This document shows positions 34,410-45,469 of a stretch of DNA of 64,000 bases, piece after piece. The notes under the pieces were generated by a model. The model saw only the letters and a program-made list of their open reading frames with translations. It did no database searches and was not told the origin of the DNA. The position numbers and the translations under genes were made by a program. The stretch is from contig NC_082694.2 of NCBI RefSeq assembly GCF_949987515.2, positions 61,874,080 to 61,938,079 on the forward strand, given 5' to 3'. Source of the stretch: Delphinus delphis (Eukaryota > Chordata > Mammalia > Artiodactyla > Delphinidae). Position 1 is the first letter of the stretch; each line of letters opens with the position of its first letter.

Positions 34410-34921
34410 ATTATGGTAGGTTGAATAATGGCCTTCAAAGGTATCAAGGTCCTAATCCCTATAACCAGTGAATGTTACCTTGCATGGAAAAGGAGTCCTT
34501 ACAGATATAATTAAATTAAGGCCCTTGAGATGAGAAAAATTTCCTGAGTTATCTAGACAAGTCTTAGATGTAATCATGAGAGAGTTTAAAAGTGGGAGAC
34601 AGAGGGGAATTTAACTACAGAGAAGAAAGCCATATGAAGATGGAGCAAAGAGAGATTTGAAGATTCTATCTGTTGGCCTTGAAGATGGAGCAAGAGGCCA
34701 TGAACCAAGGAAGACAAAGAATGCAGGTCTAGAAGCTGGAAATGCAAGGAAGAGGATTCTCCCCTAGGACTTCCCAAGGGAGCATGGCCTTTCCTACACC
34801 TTGATTTCAGTGCAGTGAAACTGATTGTGGACTTGTACCTCCAGAATTGTATGAGAATAAATGTGTGTCCCTTTAAACCATCAAGTGGTAACTTATTACA
34901 GCAGCCATAGGAAACTAATAT
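34410..34921 (+). mobile_element. MLT1-type LTR (ERVL-MaLR)
   Basis: About 510 bp in MaLR LTR order: 'ggttgaataatggccttcaa', 'gaatgttaccttgcatggaa', 'gattctcccctaggacttcc', 'cttgatttcagtgcagtgaa', 'cctccagaattgtatgagaa' (containing the polyadenylation region AATAAA near 34856) and the end 'ccataggaaactaata'. It is a solo LTR with no internal viral genes next to it. Confidence 0.85.
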
Positions 34922-34946
34922 ATCAATTTAATAAAAAATGCTTGAG

Positions 34947-35149
34947 GGCTTCCCTGGTGGTGCAGTGGTTGAGAGTCCACCTGCCGATGCAGGGGACACG
35001 GGTTTGTGCCCCGGTCCAGGAGGATCCCACATGCCGTGGAGCGGCTGGGCCCGTGAGCCATGGCCGCTGAGCCTGCGTGTCCGGAGCCTGTGCTCTGCAA
35101 CGGGAGAGGCCACAACTGTGAGAGACCCACGTATCGCAAAAAAAAAGAA
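34947..35149 (+). mobile_element. CHR SINE (long form), plus strand, 14-bp target duplication
   Basis: Starts 'ggcttccctggtggtgcagt', with a B-box-like 'ggtttgtgcccc' at 35001, body 'gggcccgtgagccatggccg' and an A-rich tail from 35138. 'aaaaaatgcttgag' flanks it at 34933-34946 and 35150-35163. It sits just right of the MLT1-type LTR. It is the copy in which the polymerase III head is easiest to read. Confidence 0.95.
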
Positions 35150-35163
35150 AAAAAATGCTTGAG

Positions 35164-35959
35164 ATGTTTGTGAATTTTTATTAATGTCATCCATTAATAT
35201 TTGAATAATTGACATATTTAAATATTCAATATTCCCTTCCAAGAAAATATATCTTTTATTTTTCAGTAAAATATATGGCTTTTGGGGAAGTGTCTTACAC
35301 TGATATTTCCAATGAAAAAGATTTTTGTTTTTCAGAGAATCAGCAGTATATTTTTTATAAAGAAATTTTCTGGAGGGTAAACATAGAGGGAAAATGAGCG
35401 TCATTAAGATTGGCAGGAGCTGGGCATTTAACAGGTCAATTTCTATAATATTATGTAAGGAGCAACAATTTGGTTCCTTAAAAGAGACTAGGTTAAAGAA
35501 ATAAACTTACAATTTTCCCCAAATTATTCTTTTGGAAGGTTCTTCTGTAAACAGGTTTTGTTCACTGTGTGATTATAGATGATGAATAAATGGAAATATT
35601 AAGCTGCATTATCTTTCTAAAATACAACATTTTTCTCCAACACTGCGTCAGACTATACCCAAAATCATTCTTAAAGACTGAAATCATGTTTTTCACCAAG
35701 ACATCATAACTCTGAGGTTTCTGGCATTTTATATATACTCATCTTCTCTGGTTAGCATTTGCTTTTTTTATTGTCCTTATTTTGATAATCAAGTTACTAT
35801 TTCAATGTAAACATTAAACTTTATTTCTCTATGTTTCAGAAATATTTACAGAAGGAAATTCTGACATGTTGGGAGTGGAGTTAATTACAGATTTTTAATA
35901 TGACTTAATGAGACGTTTTGGGCTGGTAAATTTTCTAGTAGGTGGTTCTAGTAGGAGGT
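35164..35959. other. Repeat-poor, unassigned
   Basis: Single-copy looking AT-rich DNA. The 62-residue open frame 35209-35397 has no domain. Confidence 0.45.
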
Positions 35960-36090
35960 GTACGTCAGAATCCTACAGGAAACAAAAACTGCAGATGTCT
36001 TGGTGTTCCTTAAAATATACAGGAGAGAGTCACAGCATGTGTATTTTTAAAAAGCTCTAGATGTGGTTCAGGGGTGCACAAAAGTTTCCT
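35960..36090. mobile_element. Possible MER5-type fragment
   Basis: 'atttttaaaaagctctagat' and 'caggggtgcacaaaagtttc' loosely match the end of MER5A-type hAT elements. Weak. Confidence 0.35.
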
Positions 36091-36753
36091 CACCTTGAGT
36101 TATGTAGTAAACCCTGAGGAAGTAGAGATTTTCCTGAACTGTCCATCACTCCCAAAGGCCAGCTACTTGTCATCTCACTGATGTCACTATGTTCCATTCT
36201 CTGCGTGCTAAGAAGAGAGCCTAGGTACTCTTCTTGCCCCCAGAAGTATCTCCCAGAGTTTTCTCGTATATAGTAAATCTTATTAAGGGTCAGAAGGGGC
36301 AACTTAAAATGTTTAATCAGTTTTATTTCATGGGAAAAATTTTATGATGGTGCAGCATTTGTGAATTGAGAATTAGAAACTTCTCTGGTGTACCTCTTTC
36401 AAATGTCAAGGGTATATTATTTCTAGTTGATACTGATATTGTGAATATAAGTTTGATGGGAAATGGAAAATATATTACAAACAGTAATTTTAAGGGAAGG
36501 ACGTATGTCATCTTTTCTTTCTGACTTTTTAATCCTAAATCTTCTTCAAGGCACTGTTTGAAGCCAGCCCTTTCCTTAAAGAGTTCTAACATACTCAGTT
36601 TTCATGGTAACCTTTCTTATTTCTAACTGTAAGGCATTTGGGATTATTTTGGTGCCTGAATACTGTGTTTTCTATTGTGCTTCAATTATTACATTTTTTT
36701 TATGAGGCTCTTAAAGGCTGAGGTCTTTAGTACCCTGTGTACCAGTGAGAAAA
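36091..36753. other. Repeat-poor, unassigned
   Basis: No repeat or exon recognised. Minus-strand frames 36090-36302 (70 residues) and 36323-36592 (89 residues) lack any domain. Confidence 0.45.
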
Positions 36754-37581
36754 CAGTAGTCCCCCCTTATCCGTGGTTTCCCTTTCCGTGGTTTCAGTTA
36801 CCCATGGTCAGCTGTGGTCTGAAAAATATGACATAGAAAATTCCAGAAATAAACAATTCATAAGCTTTAAATTGCGGCCATTCTGAGTAGAGTGATGAAA
36901 TCTCTCACTGTCCCACTCAGTCCCACCTGGGACATAAATCATCCCTTTGTCCAGCATTTCCTGCCCATTAGTCACTCAGTAGCCATCTGAGTTATCAGAT
37001 TATTGCCATGTTATAGCAGTTCTTGTGTTCAAGTCACTCTTATTTTGCTTTAATAATGGCCCCAGAACACAAGAATAGTGATGCTGGCAATTTGGATATG
37101 CCAAAGAGAAGCTGTAAAGCGCTTCCTTTAAGTGAAAAGTTTCAAGTTCTCGAATTAATAAGGAAAAAAAATTGTGTGGTGAGGTTGCTAAGATTTGCAG
37201 TACGAACGAATCTTCCATTTGTGAAATTGTGAAGAAGGAAAAAGAAATTCATGCTAGTTTTGCTGTCACACTTCAAAAGTTACCGCCACAGTGTGTGACA
37301 TGTGCTTAGTTAAGACAGAACAGGAATTAACTTTGTGCAATAAGAGAGAGAGAAACTACATTGGTATAACTTTTATTACAGTATATTGTTATAATTGTTC
37401 TATTTTATTATTACCTATTTTTGTTAATCTCTTACTGTGCATAATGCATAAAATCAACTTTGTCATAATTATATATGTATAGGAAAAAACATAGCATCTG
37501 TAGGGTTCAGTACTATCCTTGGTTTCAGGCATCCACTGGGGGTCTCGGAACATAGACCCCACAGGTGAAGGGAGACTACTG
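36754..37581 (+). mobile_element. Tigger-type DNA transposon with transposase remnant
   Basis: 828 bp bounded by 'cagtagtccccccttatccg' at the left and 'ggtgaagggagactactg' at the right, with TA following at 37582; the left TA is lost. The left and right subterminal text matches the MER6/Tigger3 group (for example 'ggtttcaggcatccactggg' near 37522). Between the ends a transposase N-terminal segment survives, while the DDE catalytic part is deleted, so the element was mobile only in trans. Confidence 0.85.
37023..37300 (+). pseudogene. Tigger transposase N-terminal DNA-binding domain, broken
   Basis: A 69-residue frame includes MPKRSCKALPLSEKFQVLEL then IRKKN, the start of the pogo/Tigger transposase helix-turn-helix (CENP-B-type) region. 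Near 37210 the frame shifts; in the next frame ICEIVKKEKEIHASFAVT follows, the expected continuation. The remaining helix-turn-helix and the DDE domain are missing. In the family the domain binds the terminal repeats. It cannot be functional here. Confidence 0.75.
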
Positions 37582-37583
37582 TA

Positions 37584-39592
37584 TTGTCAAGTACATTTTA
37601 AGTGCATGAAACTCATATATTGGACTGAATGAAATAAAAACATTTTTCTTAACAGAGAATCTGACTTTATCAGTTCCAGCTGTCTCGTACCTATTTATTT
37701 TTTTTCTGTATGGTTAGAAAATTTAATAAGACTAAAGAAAGTGAGCACTTTTTTTTATGCAGTTGGTCCTCAAAATATATGATTGCCATCTTGGTATCAT
37801 GCATTGTCTTTTTTAGAATAATGCATTTCAAAAACTACTCTTATTCATATGTAAACAGCAAACCAAACTTTGTAGCTATGGTAGTGTGCTTCTGGGGTGT
37901 ACATACACGTTCTTCTGTCTGTGTTTGGTTTATATGTGTGTGGGGAGGTGAGAGGAGAAATTTCCTTACTGTAATTATCAAAGCAATACTTAGATGAGAA
38001 ACATACAACAGGTATGTGATTCGAGATAATTTAAATCCATTATTTTCCAAGAAAATCAAATCTCTTAACTTTGCTTAGTGCAATAGTAATGCATCACCCA
38101 TGTGGATGATTTCTTGGCAACACTGGCTGAACTTAATATTTATCATAAATAAACAGTGTTTGTTAAAGGGATGTCATTGTAAATACTCTCTTCCTTTATG
38201 AAAGCAGAATTAAAATGTCTTTACAGAATAAATCCATCATTCTTCTCATTAAACTTCTCAGAAGGGCTCAGTGAAAATAGGCTTTCACTGCAAGTTCCCT
38301 TCCCCTTATCTTTCTTTCCAGCTGTTCTGATTCTCCTAAAAATCAACTTCTCTTGGTGATTTCTGTTAGTAGGTAATAAGACCAGTGATTTAAATCACTG
38401 ATTACCTGCTTCTGGCTTTCAAACTATTCTAGCATGCTTCTAGTTAGAATAATGATTGCAGTGGTAAGTCTATGTGAGCAGGTGGTAATTTTATACATTA
38501 ATGCTCATCGAGCTTCTTAGATTTACATTAGCTCTTGCAATAATAAAAAAAGTTCTAATAGTAGAAGAAATATTTATGAATATTTGAAATATAGATGTGC
38601 TTTCTAGCAAAATTAGAGATCTACACAAGCCTTGTTGAGATTTATTTAGCTGCAACAAGACATGTATTTCCAGTACTGGCAATTGGTAAACTTAGCTTAC
38701 TCTGGTGTTCTTGTATTCCTTCTCAAAATGCTGTATTTTGATCAGGTCTGCTAGCTGTGTCTTTAGAGCTCTTTAAGGGACATTCACTTATATTTATAAG
38801 ACAAATTTAAAATTATTGCAAGTCCCTCCTCCTCCATCTTTCCTCCCACAGGTGCACAAGTGCACACACACATGCTGCTATTTACTGTTTCTGTCCCCAG
38901 AGTCTCTGTGACCTGGTGACTTGCTCTGACACATCTGGTAACAACTCTGACAAAAAAGAAGATGTATACTTTTTAATTGAAAGTAGCTACGTTTTCAAGT
39001 TCTTTAGTGAACCATTACTTAGCGTAAAGTCACTTTGGAATCAATTAAATATGTACCGTTGTCACATCAGTATTCATTGTAAAGCACTTAGGTGATTAAA
39101 GACCCTTGGCTTCTAAATATTTGACTACTTACCAGCACCAGCCATTTAGAAAGCCTTATTAGCTCTTTATACTTCCATGGATGGCAGCATGAAAAAGTAA
39201 AACAAAATGAGAGGAAACATAATTGCCTCCAAATGAATGTTCCTTCAGCCTTGGCATGGCTTGTGCTATTCTAGGGTGCTCCTATTCTTCCTCTAGCTCC
39301 CCTTACCTTCTGTTGCTAACTTCTGGGGCTTCCAGAACTCTCTGCATCTACAGTGCAGAGAAATCCAAAATGAAATTACATTAAAAATTACAAAATTACA
39401 TAAAAATCCAAAATAAAAATAAATGAATAAATTTATAAATTTTCATCATCCAGGTGGGATAGGGCTAAAATATACATTTTACATTTAGCAAATGAAGAAA
39501 GTATGAGCATGTTTAATATTTCAAGAGCTTCCTTTAATTTAAACAAATTTTTAAATATGTTGGAACACATGTAAATGAAGTATATAGGAATG
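37584..39592. other. 2-kb repeat-poor block, candidate conserved non-coding DNA
   Basis: The longest stretch in the right-central window without a recognised repeat. 38,060-38,700 is complex AT-rich text with many TAAT-type cores and the palindrome at 38371-38407. No exon with plausible coding features; the open frames (37710-37997, 37841-38059, 38491-38682) look random. Confidence 0.4.
38371..38407. repeat. Compound palindrome
   Basis: Inner perfect palindrome 'cagtgattt'+'aaatcactg' (38383-38400) flanked by a second pair, 'aggtaat' (38371-38377) and 'attacct' (38401-38407), with five unpaired bases on the left only. The arms contain TAAT cores. It may be a dimeric protein site or a chance structure. 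Confidence 0.85.
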
Positions 39593-39600
39593 ACATTAGT

Positions 39601-39827
39601 TTTTTTTTTAAGAATTTTTTTTTTTTTTTTTTTTCCTGTACGTGGGCCTCTCACTGTTGCGGCCTCTCCCATTGCGGAGCACAGGCTCCGGACGCGCAGC
39701 CTCAGCGGCCATGGCTCACGGGCCCAGCCGCTCCACGGCATGTGGGATCTTCCCGGACTGGGGCACGAACCCGTGTCCCCTGCATCGGCAGGCAGACTCT
39801 CAACCACTGCGCCACCAGGGAAGCCCC
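39601..39827 (-). mobile_element. CHR SINE (long form), reverse
   Basis: T-rich start 39601-39634, body 'cggccatggctcacgggccc', head ending 'ccaccagggaagcccc'. 'acattagt' flanks it at 39593-39600 and 39829-39836, followed by T on both sides. The open frames across it on both strands are SINE text. Confidence 0.95.
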
Positions 39828-39869
39828 AACATTAGTTTTAAATGATAACTTATGATACTAATCATAATA

Positions 39870-40115
39870 ACTACTCTTTATTGAAGGAATTATATGTGAA
39901 GCTATGTGGCATATATGTGTTTCTTTCAGTTTCTCAACGCCAATGCTATGAGATCAGTATTCTCATCCCTGTTTATGTATGAGAAAACTGAGGCTTGCAG
40001 AAATAAATTAAGTAATTCAGGTAATCCACAGAAGATTATATAGTGCTCTAACTTGGATTAGAATCCAGGTTGGACTGGCTACAAAGTTCTGTTTCTTGAA
40101 CACTAAGCCCAAATG
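39870..40115 (-). mobile_element. MIR SINE, reverse
   Basis: 'atgagaaaactgaggcttgc', 'taagtaattcaggtaatcca' and 'tagaatccaggttggactgg' give the reversed MIR core and head in order. Confidence 0.8.
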
Positions 40116-40158
40116 AGTCCTCACAAAGGTTCCCTAAGAATCTACAAAGAGATTTCTT

Positions 40159-40295
40159 TTGTTTGTTTGTTTGTTTTTGTTATTTTTTGGCCCCGCAGAG
40201 TGGCATGGGATCTTGTTTCCCCAACCAGGGATCAAAGATGTGCCCCCTGCAGTGGAAGTGTGGAGTCTTAGCCACTGGACCGCCAGGGAAGTCCG
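40159..40295 (-). mobile_element. Short tRNA-derived SINE (CHR-1 type), reverse, 14-bp target duplication
   Basis: A TTTG-rich reversed tail (40158-40187) leads to 'ccccaaccagggatcaaaga' and the head 'ccactggaccgccagggaag'. 'caaagagatttctt' flanks it at 40145-40158 and 40296-40309. Length is about 135 bp, lacking the long CHR body. Confidence 0.9.
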
Positions 40296-40309
40296 CAAAG
40301 AGATTTCTT

Positions 40310-40980
40310 AGAAACTGTTCAAGGTGCTAAGTGCACAACTACATTTTGCCTAGACAGTCATTGAATAAAGTTAAAACTTTATTTTAATACCCTTTGCTCA
40401 ATTTTTTTATAATTCATAATTTTACCTGTTTGATGGAACTTTCTAGTTATTAAATACTTGATGCTTTCATGAAATCCAGTCTTTTCATATATAAAGATTG
40501 TAATATATAGTCTGTATATTCAAAAATATACATGATTTTGTAATCACGTGTTTGGCTAAATGTTTGGCTAAAATTTACAAAATGTTTACCTGTGCCTTAT
40601 TTGGATAATCAATGTCATTTAAAAATATTCCACATCAATTTAAAAGGAGAAATAGTCTTTAATAAATTGAAACAAGTAGTTATAAAAAGGAGATACTTTT
40701 TCCTCCAATAGCATAATAATGACCATTGACAGTCATTAGTGAGTAGCTAATGGCCAAAAGGGAACATGAAACAATTATTATGAGACCATAAAATTGATTT
40801 ATAATAAAGAGTGATACACATTGGCAAAATTTTTTAAAAATGCTTTTTGACGTATTTGAAAATAGTGATTCTTTCCAAGTTTATGATTCTACATTTTCCG
40901 TTCTCTTTAGGACCCATTTATTTTCAATCCTACAAAAATTATTATTATTAATATTGACATATGTCGTGAATTTTAAAATT
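40310..40980. other. No recognised feature
   Basis: AT-rich DNA. A 12-bp tandem duplication ('tgtttggctaaa' twice) lies at about 40549-40573. Confidence 0.45.
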
Positions 40981-41238
40981 TATTTATTTATTTATTTATG
41001 GCTGTGTTGGGTCTTCGTTTCTGTGCGAGGGCTTTCTCTAGTTGTGGCAAGGGGGCCCACTCAATATCATGGCCTCTCTTGTTGCGGAGCACAGGCTCCA
41101 GACACGCAGGCTCAGTAATTGTGGCTCACGGGCCCAGTTGCTCCACGGCATGTGGGATCTTCCCAGACCAGGGCTCGAACCCGTGTCCCCTGCATTGGCA
41201 GGCAGATTCTCAACCACTGCGCCACCAGGGAAGCTCCC
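40981..41238 (-). mobile_element. CHR SINE, longest form in the window, reverse
   Basis: A TTTA-type reversed tail (40981-40999) is followed by 'ggctgtgttgggtcttcgtt', 'gttgcggagcacaggctcca' and 'gggctcgaacccgtgtcccc', ending 'ccaccagggaagctccc'. The extra 'ggctgtgttgggtcttcg' segment distinguishes it from the 200-bp copies. Near-identical 'aaaattattt'-like flanks suggest the target duplication. Confidence 0.9.
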
Positions 41239-42214
41239 AAAATTATTTTAATCCCAAATAATATAAAATTTATATGCTTATTAATCTGATTCAGGCTTAA
41301 TGAGAATTTAAAATTTGGGATTTTCTTGCTGTCAGTGAAGTCCTCCAATTGTCTCAGTTTTGTAAGATTACTGCCAGTGTCATACAACTTTGTCAGGAAT
41401 GTTATGCTAAGTATTAATAGGCATTGAGAGTGCTATGCTTGCATTTTTACCCAGTGTACTGTTTTATAACTTTATTTTACTCTACAATATCATGAAGCTT
41501 CATATTTAATACCAAGCTTTAAGATATTGCACATTTTATCTCCTTTCTCCTTCCAATGTTCAGTTTTCTTCTATTTCATACCTCTTAAGTCAGGCACACG
41601 TGTTACACGTTCATGTTCTTTAATCCCCTAAATGCTGAATGCATTGCTATTTGGGTACTCACAAGGCATCTGACCATCTCGTGGAGTCCAGGTGGAGAAG
41701 AGAAATATCTTTGTGTGAGGCAAGATGCTAGAAGGCAGGATGAGAATGTTTTTAGGTCAGTCAGAGGTTGTAGTATAGAAAGGTGAGAAGAATTCCACTC
41801 AAATATTTCAATTTTCTCTGTGGAACACAAGGCAATATTATGACTTATGGTGATGATCTGGGAAGGCAAGCTTAAAAGGGATCATAACATCTTAGAACAG
41901 CTGCTACAGAGAATGTGAAGGGGGCTGACTAGGGACAAGGTAAGCGATAATAAGTAATTCTCAAGCCCCCAGACCCATGTAGCCTCTGCAGGTTTGCAAT
42001 GTGGCCAATATGTTATTTCAGGATGAATGCTGATAAAGCTGCCTCTGGGCTACCAATTCTGAACTATGCCCAGATATTAATTTTGGAGGCTAAAAAAGTG
42101 CCATTTTCTCATTCATACTACTCTATTAAATTAAATATGTATAATAAGACTCTTTTTCTACAAGACCGTAAGAAAATCTTTGTTAATTTTGAATTTTAAA
42201 ATAATATCAAATAA
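41239..42214. other. No recognised feature
   Basis: Single-copy looking DNA. The 88-residue minus frame 41603-41869 shows no domain. Confidence 0.45.
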
Positions 42215-42365
42215 ACCGTGACATATCAATGCAATTGAACGCTGTACATATTAAAAAGGAATAAGAAAGGAAGGACTATATGGTCTTACATAGGAGGATT
42301 TCATAGTGATATTAAATGCAATTGCAACATAGTACGTGCAATAAGTTCTCTCTTTTGTGAATAAG
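42215..42365 (+). mobile_element. L1M 3' fragment
   Basis: 'gctgtacatattaaaaagga' and 'ggactatatggtcttacata' resemble the region just downstream of ORF2 in old L1M elements. Confidence 0.55.
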
Positions 42366-42710
42366 TTGTGGTTAAAACATACCCCTGGAGTGTTACCAGT
42401 CTGTGGGCATTAGATAGACAGGCTGCAACTTTGGAAGTTAGACATGGCTTCATAACATCATATTCCTTTGTTTCTGAGGCTGAATGCCTATCCTTTCTTC
42501 AAGTTTATATGATCAAGTGGGAGACTGCCCACCTTAACTATATCAGATATCAGTAGGACTCTGTATGGAGTCATTTTTCTAAGTATATGGGTGTGACTTG
42601 GAGATTTAGGTCTGGTTAGAGCAGGTCAGAGCTTTATTGGAAAAATTTGTACTTTCCCAGAAAATGAAGGAGCCCTCAAATTCTCACTATTAATGAAACA
42701 CTGTGAGAGA

Positions 42711-42757
<47 letters not shown>

Positions 42758-43366
42758 TATTCTGGGCATCAAAACTGTGTAATGGGTTTGGTCTTTGAAG
42801 CTTCAGAGCTCACTTGAGTTGCTGGAAGTAGTCCAGAGGTGATCACCCCTTTGAGATTGATAGACACACCAAATAGGTCCTGGGAGTTACCTCCCCCAGT
42901 TAGAAGACTTCCATAGCCAGTCCTGAGCTGTGGGTGGGGCCCACACCTTACTTCGCTTCCAGGATGGTGATTTTGATCAAAATTAAACCACCTGCTCTCA
43001 CCTGGACAGCAACTGTTCAGCACCTTGTGGACCATGGTACAGGACAGGGTCAAAAATAAATAAGGGGGCTTTTGTTTCCAGATATGGTGGGCAGTTCATG
43101 TCAGCTCTCTCACTGAACTCAACTAGATAACAGATAAAAAATATATATATTTTAAAAATCTGCTTAAAGGTACTGAAAACAAACAAAGGTACAATCTAAT
43201 GATGAATTACCAAACCAGAAACCTGAGGAGGACAGAAACTTAGGGAAAAAACATCTGGCATTTGGGAATGTTTTATCCTGTGGGGTAGTGTACTGATTAT
43301 TGAGAAGGCAGACAGGTCAAGAGGCTGACGAGCCTTTTTCAAAGGGGTTGGTGGAGAGATGCCATA
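42366..43366. other. Unassigned, with a GA microsatellite
   Basis: No repeat family recognised apart from the (GA)n run. A 94-residue minus frame (42769-43053) has no domain. Confidence 0.45.
42713..42752. repeat. (GA)n microsatellite
   Basis: Twenty uninterrupted GA units, preceded by a short imperfect run. Likely length-polymorphic. Confidence 0.98.
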
Positions 43367-43450
43367 TAAAATACAGGATGCTCAGGTAAATCTGAATTTC
43401 AGATAAATGAACAAGTTTTCAGTATGAGTATGTCCCACGCAATATTTGGT
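43367..43450. mobile_element. Half copy of a palindromic DNA element
   Basis: 'aaaatacaggatgctcaggt', 'tgaatttcagataaatgaac' and 'gagtatgtcccacgcaatat' match the left half of the palindromic element at 59161-59337, but the second arm is missing. Confidence 0.7.
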
Positions 43451-43759
43451 TTAAGGTGAATGAAGGAAAATGAGTGGAGAACAGAGTGTTCCAACTCTAG
43501 CTGTAGGAGAGGACCACCAGTGAGAGCTATGGCCCACTGAGGACGGAGGATCGTGGACCATAGCCCTGCTGGGAAGGAGCTGAGTGAATGAATGTCATAT
43601 CCATTGGTGCCTCTCATAGCCAAACTCAAATGGAAACAAGAGGCAAGAGATTCAGGGTGAGGCAATCCACAGATGCCAGTCTCCCAAGATAAAGAAGCAA
43701 GTGAATCTGGAGAGGCAAGTACAGATGTCCAGGACTATATTAAAGAATCATGTATAACA
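43451..43759. other. No recognised feature
   Basis: Single-copy looking. The 88-residue minus frame 43399-43665 is not recognisable. Confidence 0.45.
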
Positions 43760-44680
43760 TTGCTAAGAAAATATTGAAAACTGCATGTAATAAAAGAGGA
43801 CTTGTCCTATCCCAGATCTTAAAATTTTCAATAAATGCACTGACTGAGAAAAGGAAAAAGCAAGCAAAGCAACAGAGTTGAACAGAGAGCCCAAAATAAG
43901 CTTGAGTATGTAAGGGAACTGAATATATATTAGAGATTCTATTCCATTATGTAGAGGAAAGAATGACTTATTTGATAAAAGTTTTAAACTATTTTTTAAC
44001 CATTGATTTGGAAGAAAATAAAGTTGATATTCAACTCATATGATACAAAGATAAATTACAGACTAATGAAAAAACTAGAAAAATATAATGGATCTGAAGA
44101 AACTATAATGGACTATTTTTCTATAACTTTGGTTTCGATTATATTTCCTAAATAAGACAGGACATGTCATAAAGAAAAAATGTACTGGATTTGAGCAGAT
44201 AAAAATAAAGTTTGGATTGCAAGAATTAACAAACAAAACAAAGACACAGGACAGCAAGAATGTATCTGCAACAAAATAATACACAGAGGATTAATTCCTA
44301 TAAAATAAAGCTTTTCCCTAAAAATAAGAAAAGGTCATATCATCAAACAGAAATGGGCCACTTGTATGTATAGGCAATTTGAGAAGGGGAAATATAAATA
44401 ATAAGTGTATGAAGACATGTTAAAACTAAATAATAGAAAAATTTAGACCTTGAAAGTATCATCATCAGAATGGAAAACTTTAAAAATATTAGTAACATCT
44501 AGTGATGATGAGGGTGTGCAAAAACAAGTGGTTTTCTACTTACTGTTGGTAGGAGTAAAACTACATATTTTCAGAGATTACTTTTCAAGTATCTATTAAG
44601 TTTAAAATGTGAATATAGTTTGTCCCATAATTCCACTTAGAAATATATCCTATAGGAATAAAATAATTAAACTGGGAAGG
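43760..44680 (+). mobile_element. Old L1M, ORF2 C-terminal region
   Basis: Plus-strand L1 text: 'aattcctataaaataaagct' and, more clearly, 'cttactgttggtaggagtaa' (44540) followed by 'cataattccacttagaaata' (44626) and 'tcctataggaataaaataat', the typical order near the end of ORF2. All frames are broken. Confidence 0.65.
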
Positions 44681-44685
44681 ATATC

Positions 44686-44737
44686 TCTTCTTTCCTTCCT
44701 TCCTCCGACCCTCCCTTCCTCCCTTCCTTCCTTCCTG
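44686..44737. repeat. CTTCC-rich microsatellite
   Basis: Imperfect TTCC/CTTC run in two blocks (44689-44706 and 44714-44737), at the end of L1M text. Confidence 0.9.
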
Positions 44738-44799
44738 TTAACAATTTTTAAAAAAGAAACATGCGTTTAACATGGTTTAGTTAAATGTCCTTTAGCGAT

Positions 44800-45345
44800 G
44801 AAAGGTTGTTTGGTAGAAACTGTTAGTGCTTTCAAATACCCATATTCTCTTCTACATTTCCTAAACTCCCTTGCATTAGCTTGGGACCACATGGCTACCT
44901 CTGGCCAATGGATATATGTGAAAGGACAGTCCATAGAGGCAGCTAGGAGAGGTGTGTCTCCTCCCATCCTTCTCTCCCTCTGCCAAGAAGCCTTCGAGGC
45001 CATGTGTCCCAGATGGCCTAGTTACAACATGGAGGAGAGCTGCCTGACCCGGGTCGGGTTTACACCATCAAGAAATAATTTATTGGGTTATGCACCTGAG
45101 ATTTTGGAGTTTATTTATTATAATAGATACTTGTCATTTTTGCTCTAAATCTTTAACTGATTGGATGAGTCGCACCCACAATATCAAGAGTAATAGCCTT
45201 TACTTAAAGTCAACTGATTGTAGATGTTAACACATCTACAAAATACTTTCACAGCAACATCTTGATTAGTGGTGTTTGATTAAACAACTGGGTACTATAG
45301 CCTAGGTAAATTGACGTATAAAATTAACCATCACATAGATCTATG
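44800..45345. mobile_element. Ancient interspersed repeat(s), family not assigned
   Basis: 44,830-45,140 has 'ctcccttgcattagcttggg', 'tggctacctctggccaatgg' and a purine-rich end, a text familiar from ancient mammalian repeats. 45,140-45,345 has 'gcaacatcttgattagtggt' and 'aaattaaccatcacatag', likewise repeat-like. I cannot name the families. The 116-residue plus frame 44798-45148 lies in this and is probably not a gene. Confidence 0.4.
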
Positions 45346-45469
45346 TGTAGTGACTTAGAAAAACGTCCTGTTGTTAAGCAGAAAGAGAAGATTGCCAACA
45401 AATTGTACGAAGTGTGAGGCAAGTACTTTGGGTTGGCTTGTTTAAGTTCGATTCTGACTTTCTTTTGGC

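Noticed and set aside
34410..34921. Possible provirus
   Set aside because: Only a solo MLT1-type LTR is present; there are no gag, pol or env remnants next to it.
34947..35149. tRNA gene suggested by A- and B-box-like motifs
   Set aside because: The motifs belong to the tRNA-derived head of a CHR SINE with a body, an A-rich tail and target duplications; there is no cloverleaf typical of a functional tRNA.
42713..42752. CRISPR-like or satellite array
   Set aside because: Simple GA dinucleotide run. No direct repeats with unique spacers occur anywhere in the window, and the genome is mammalian.
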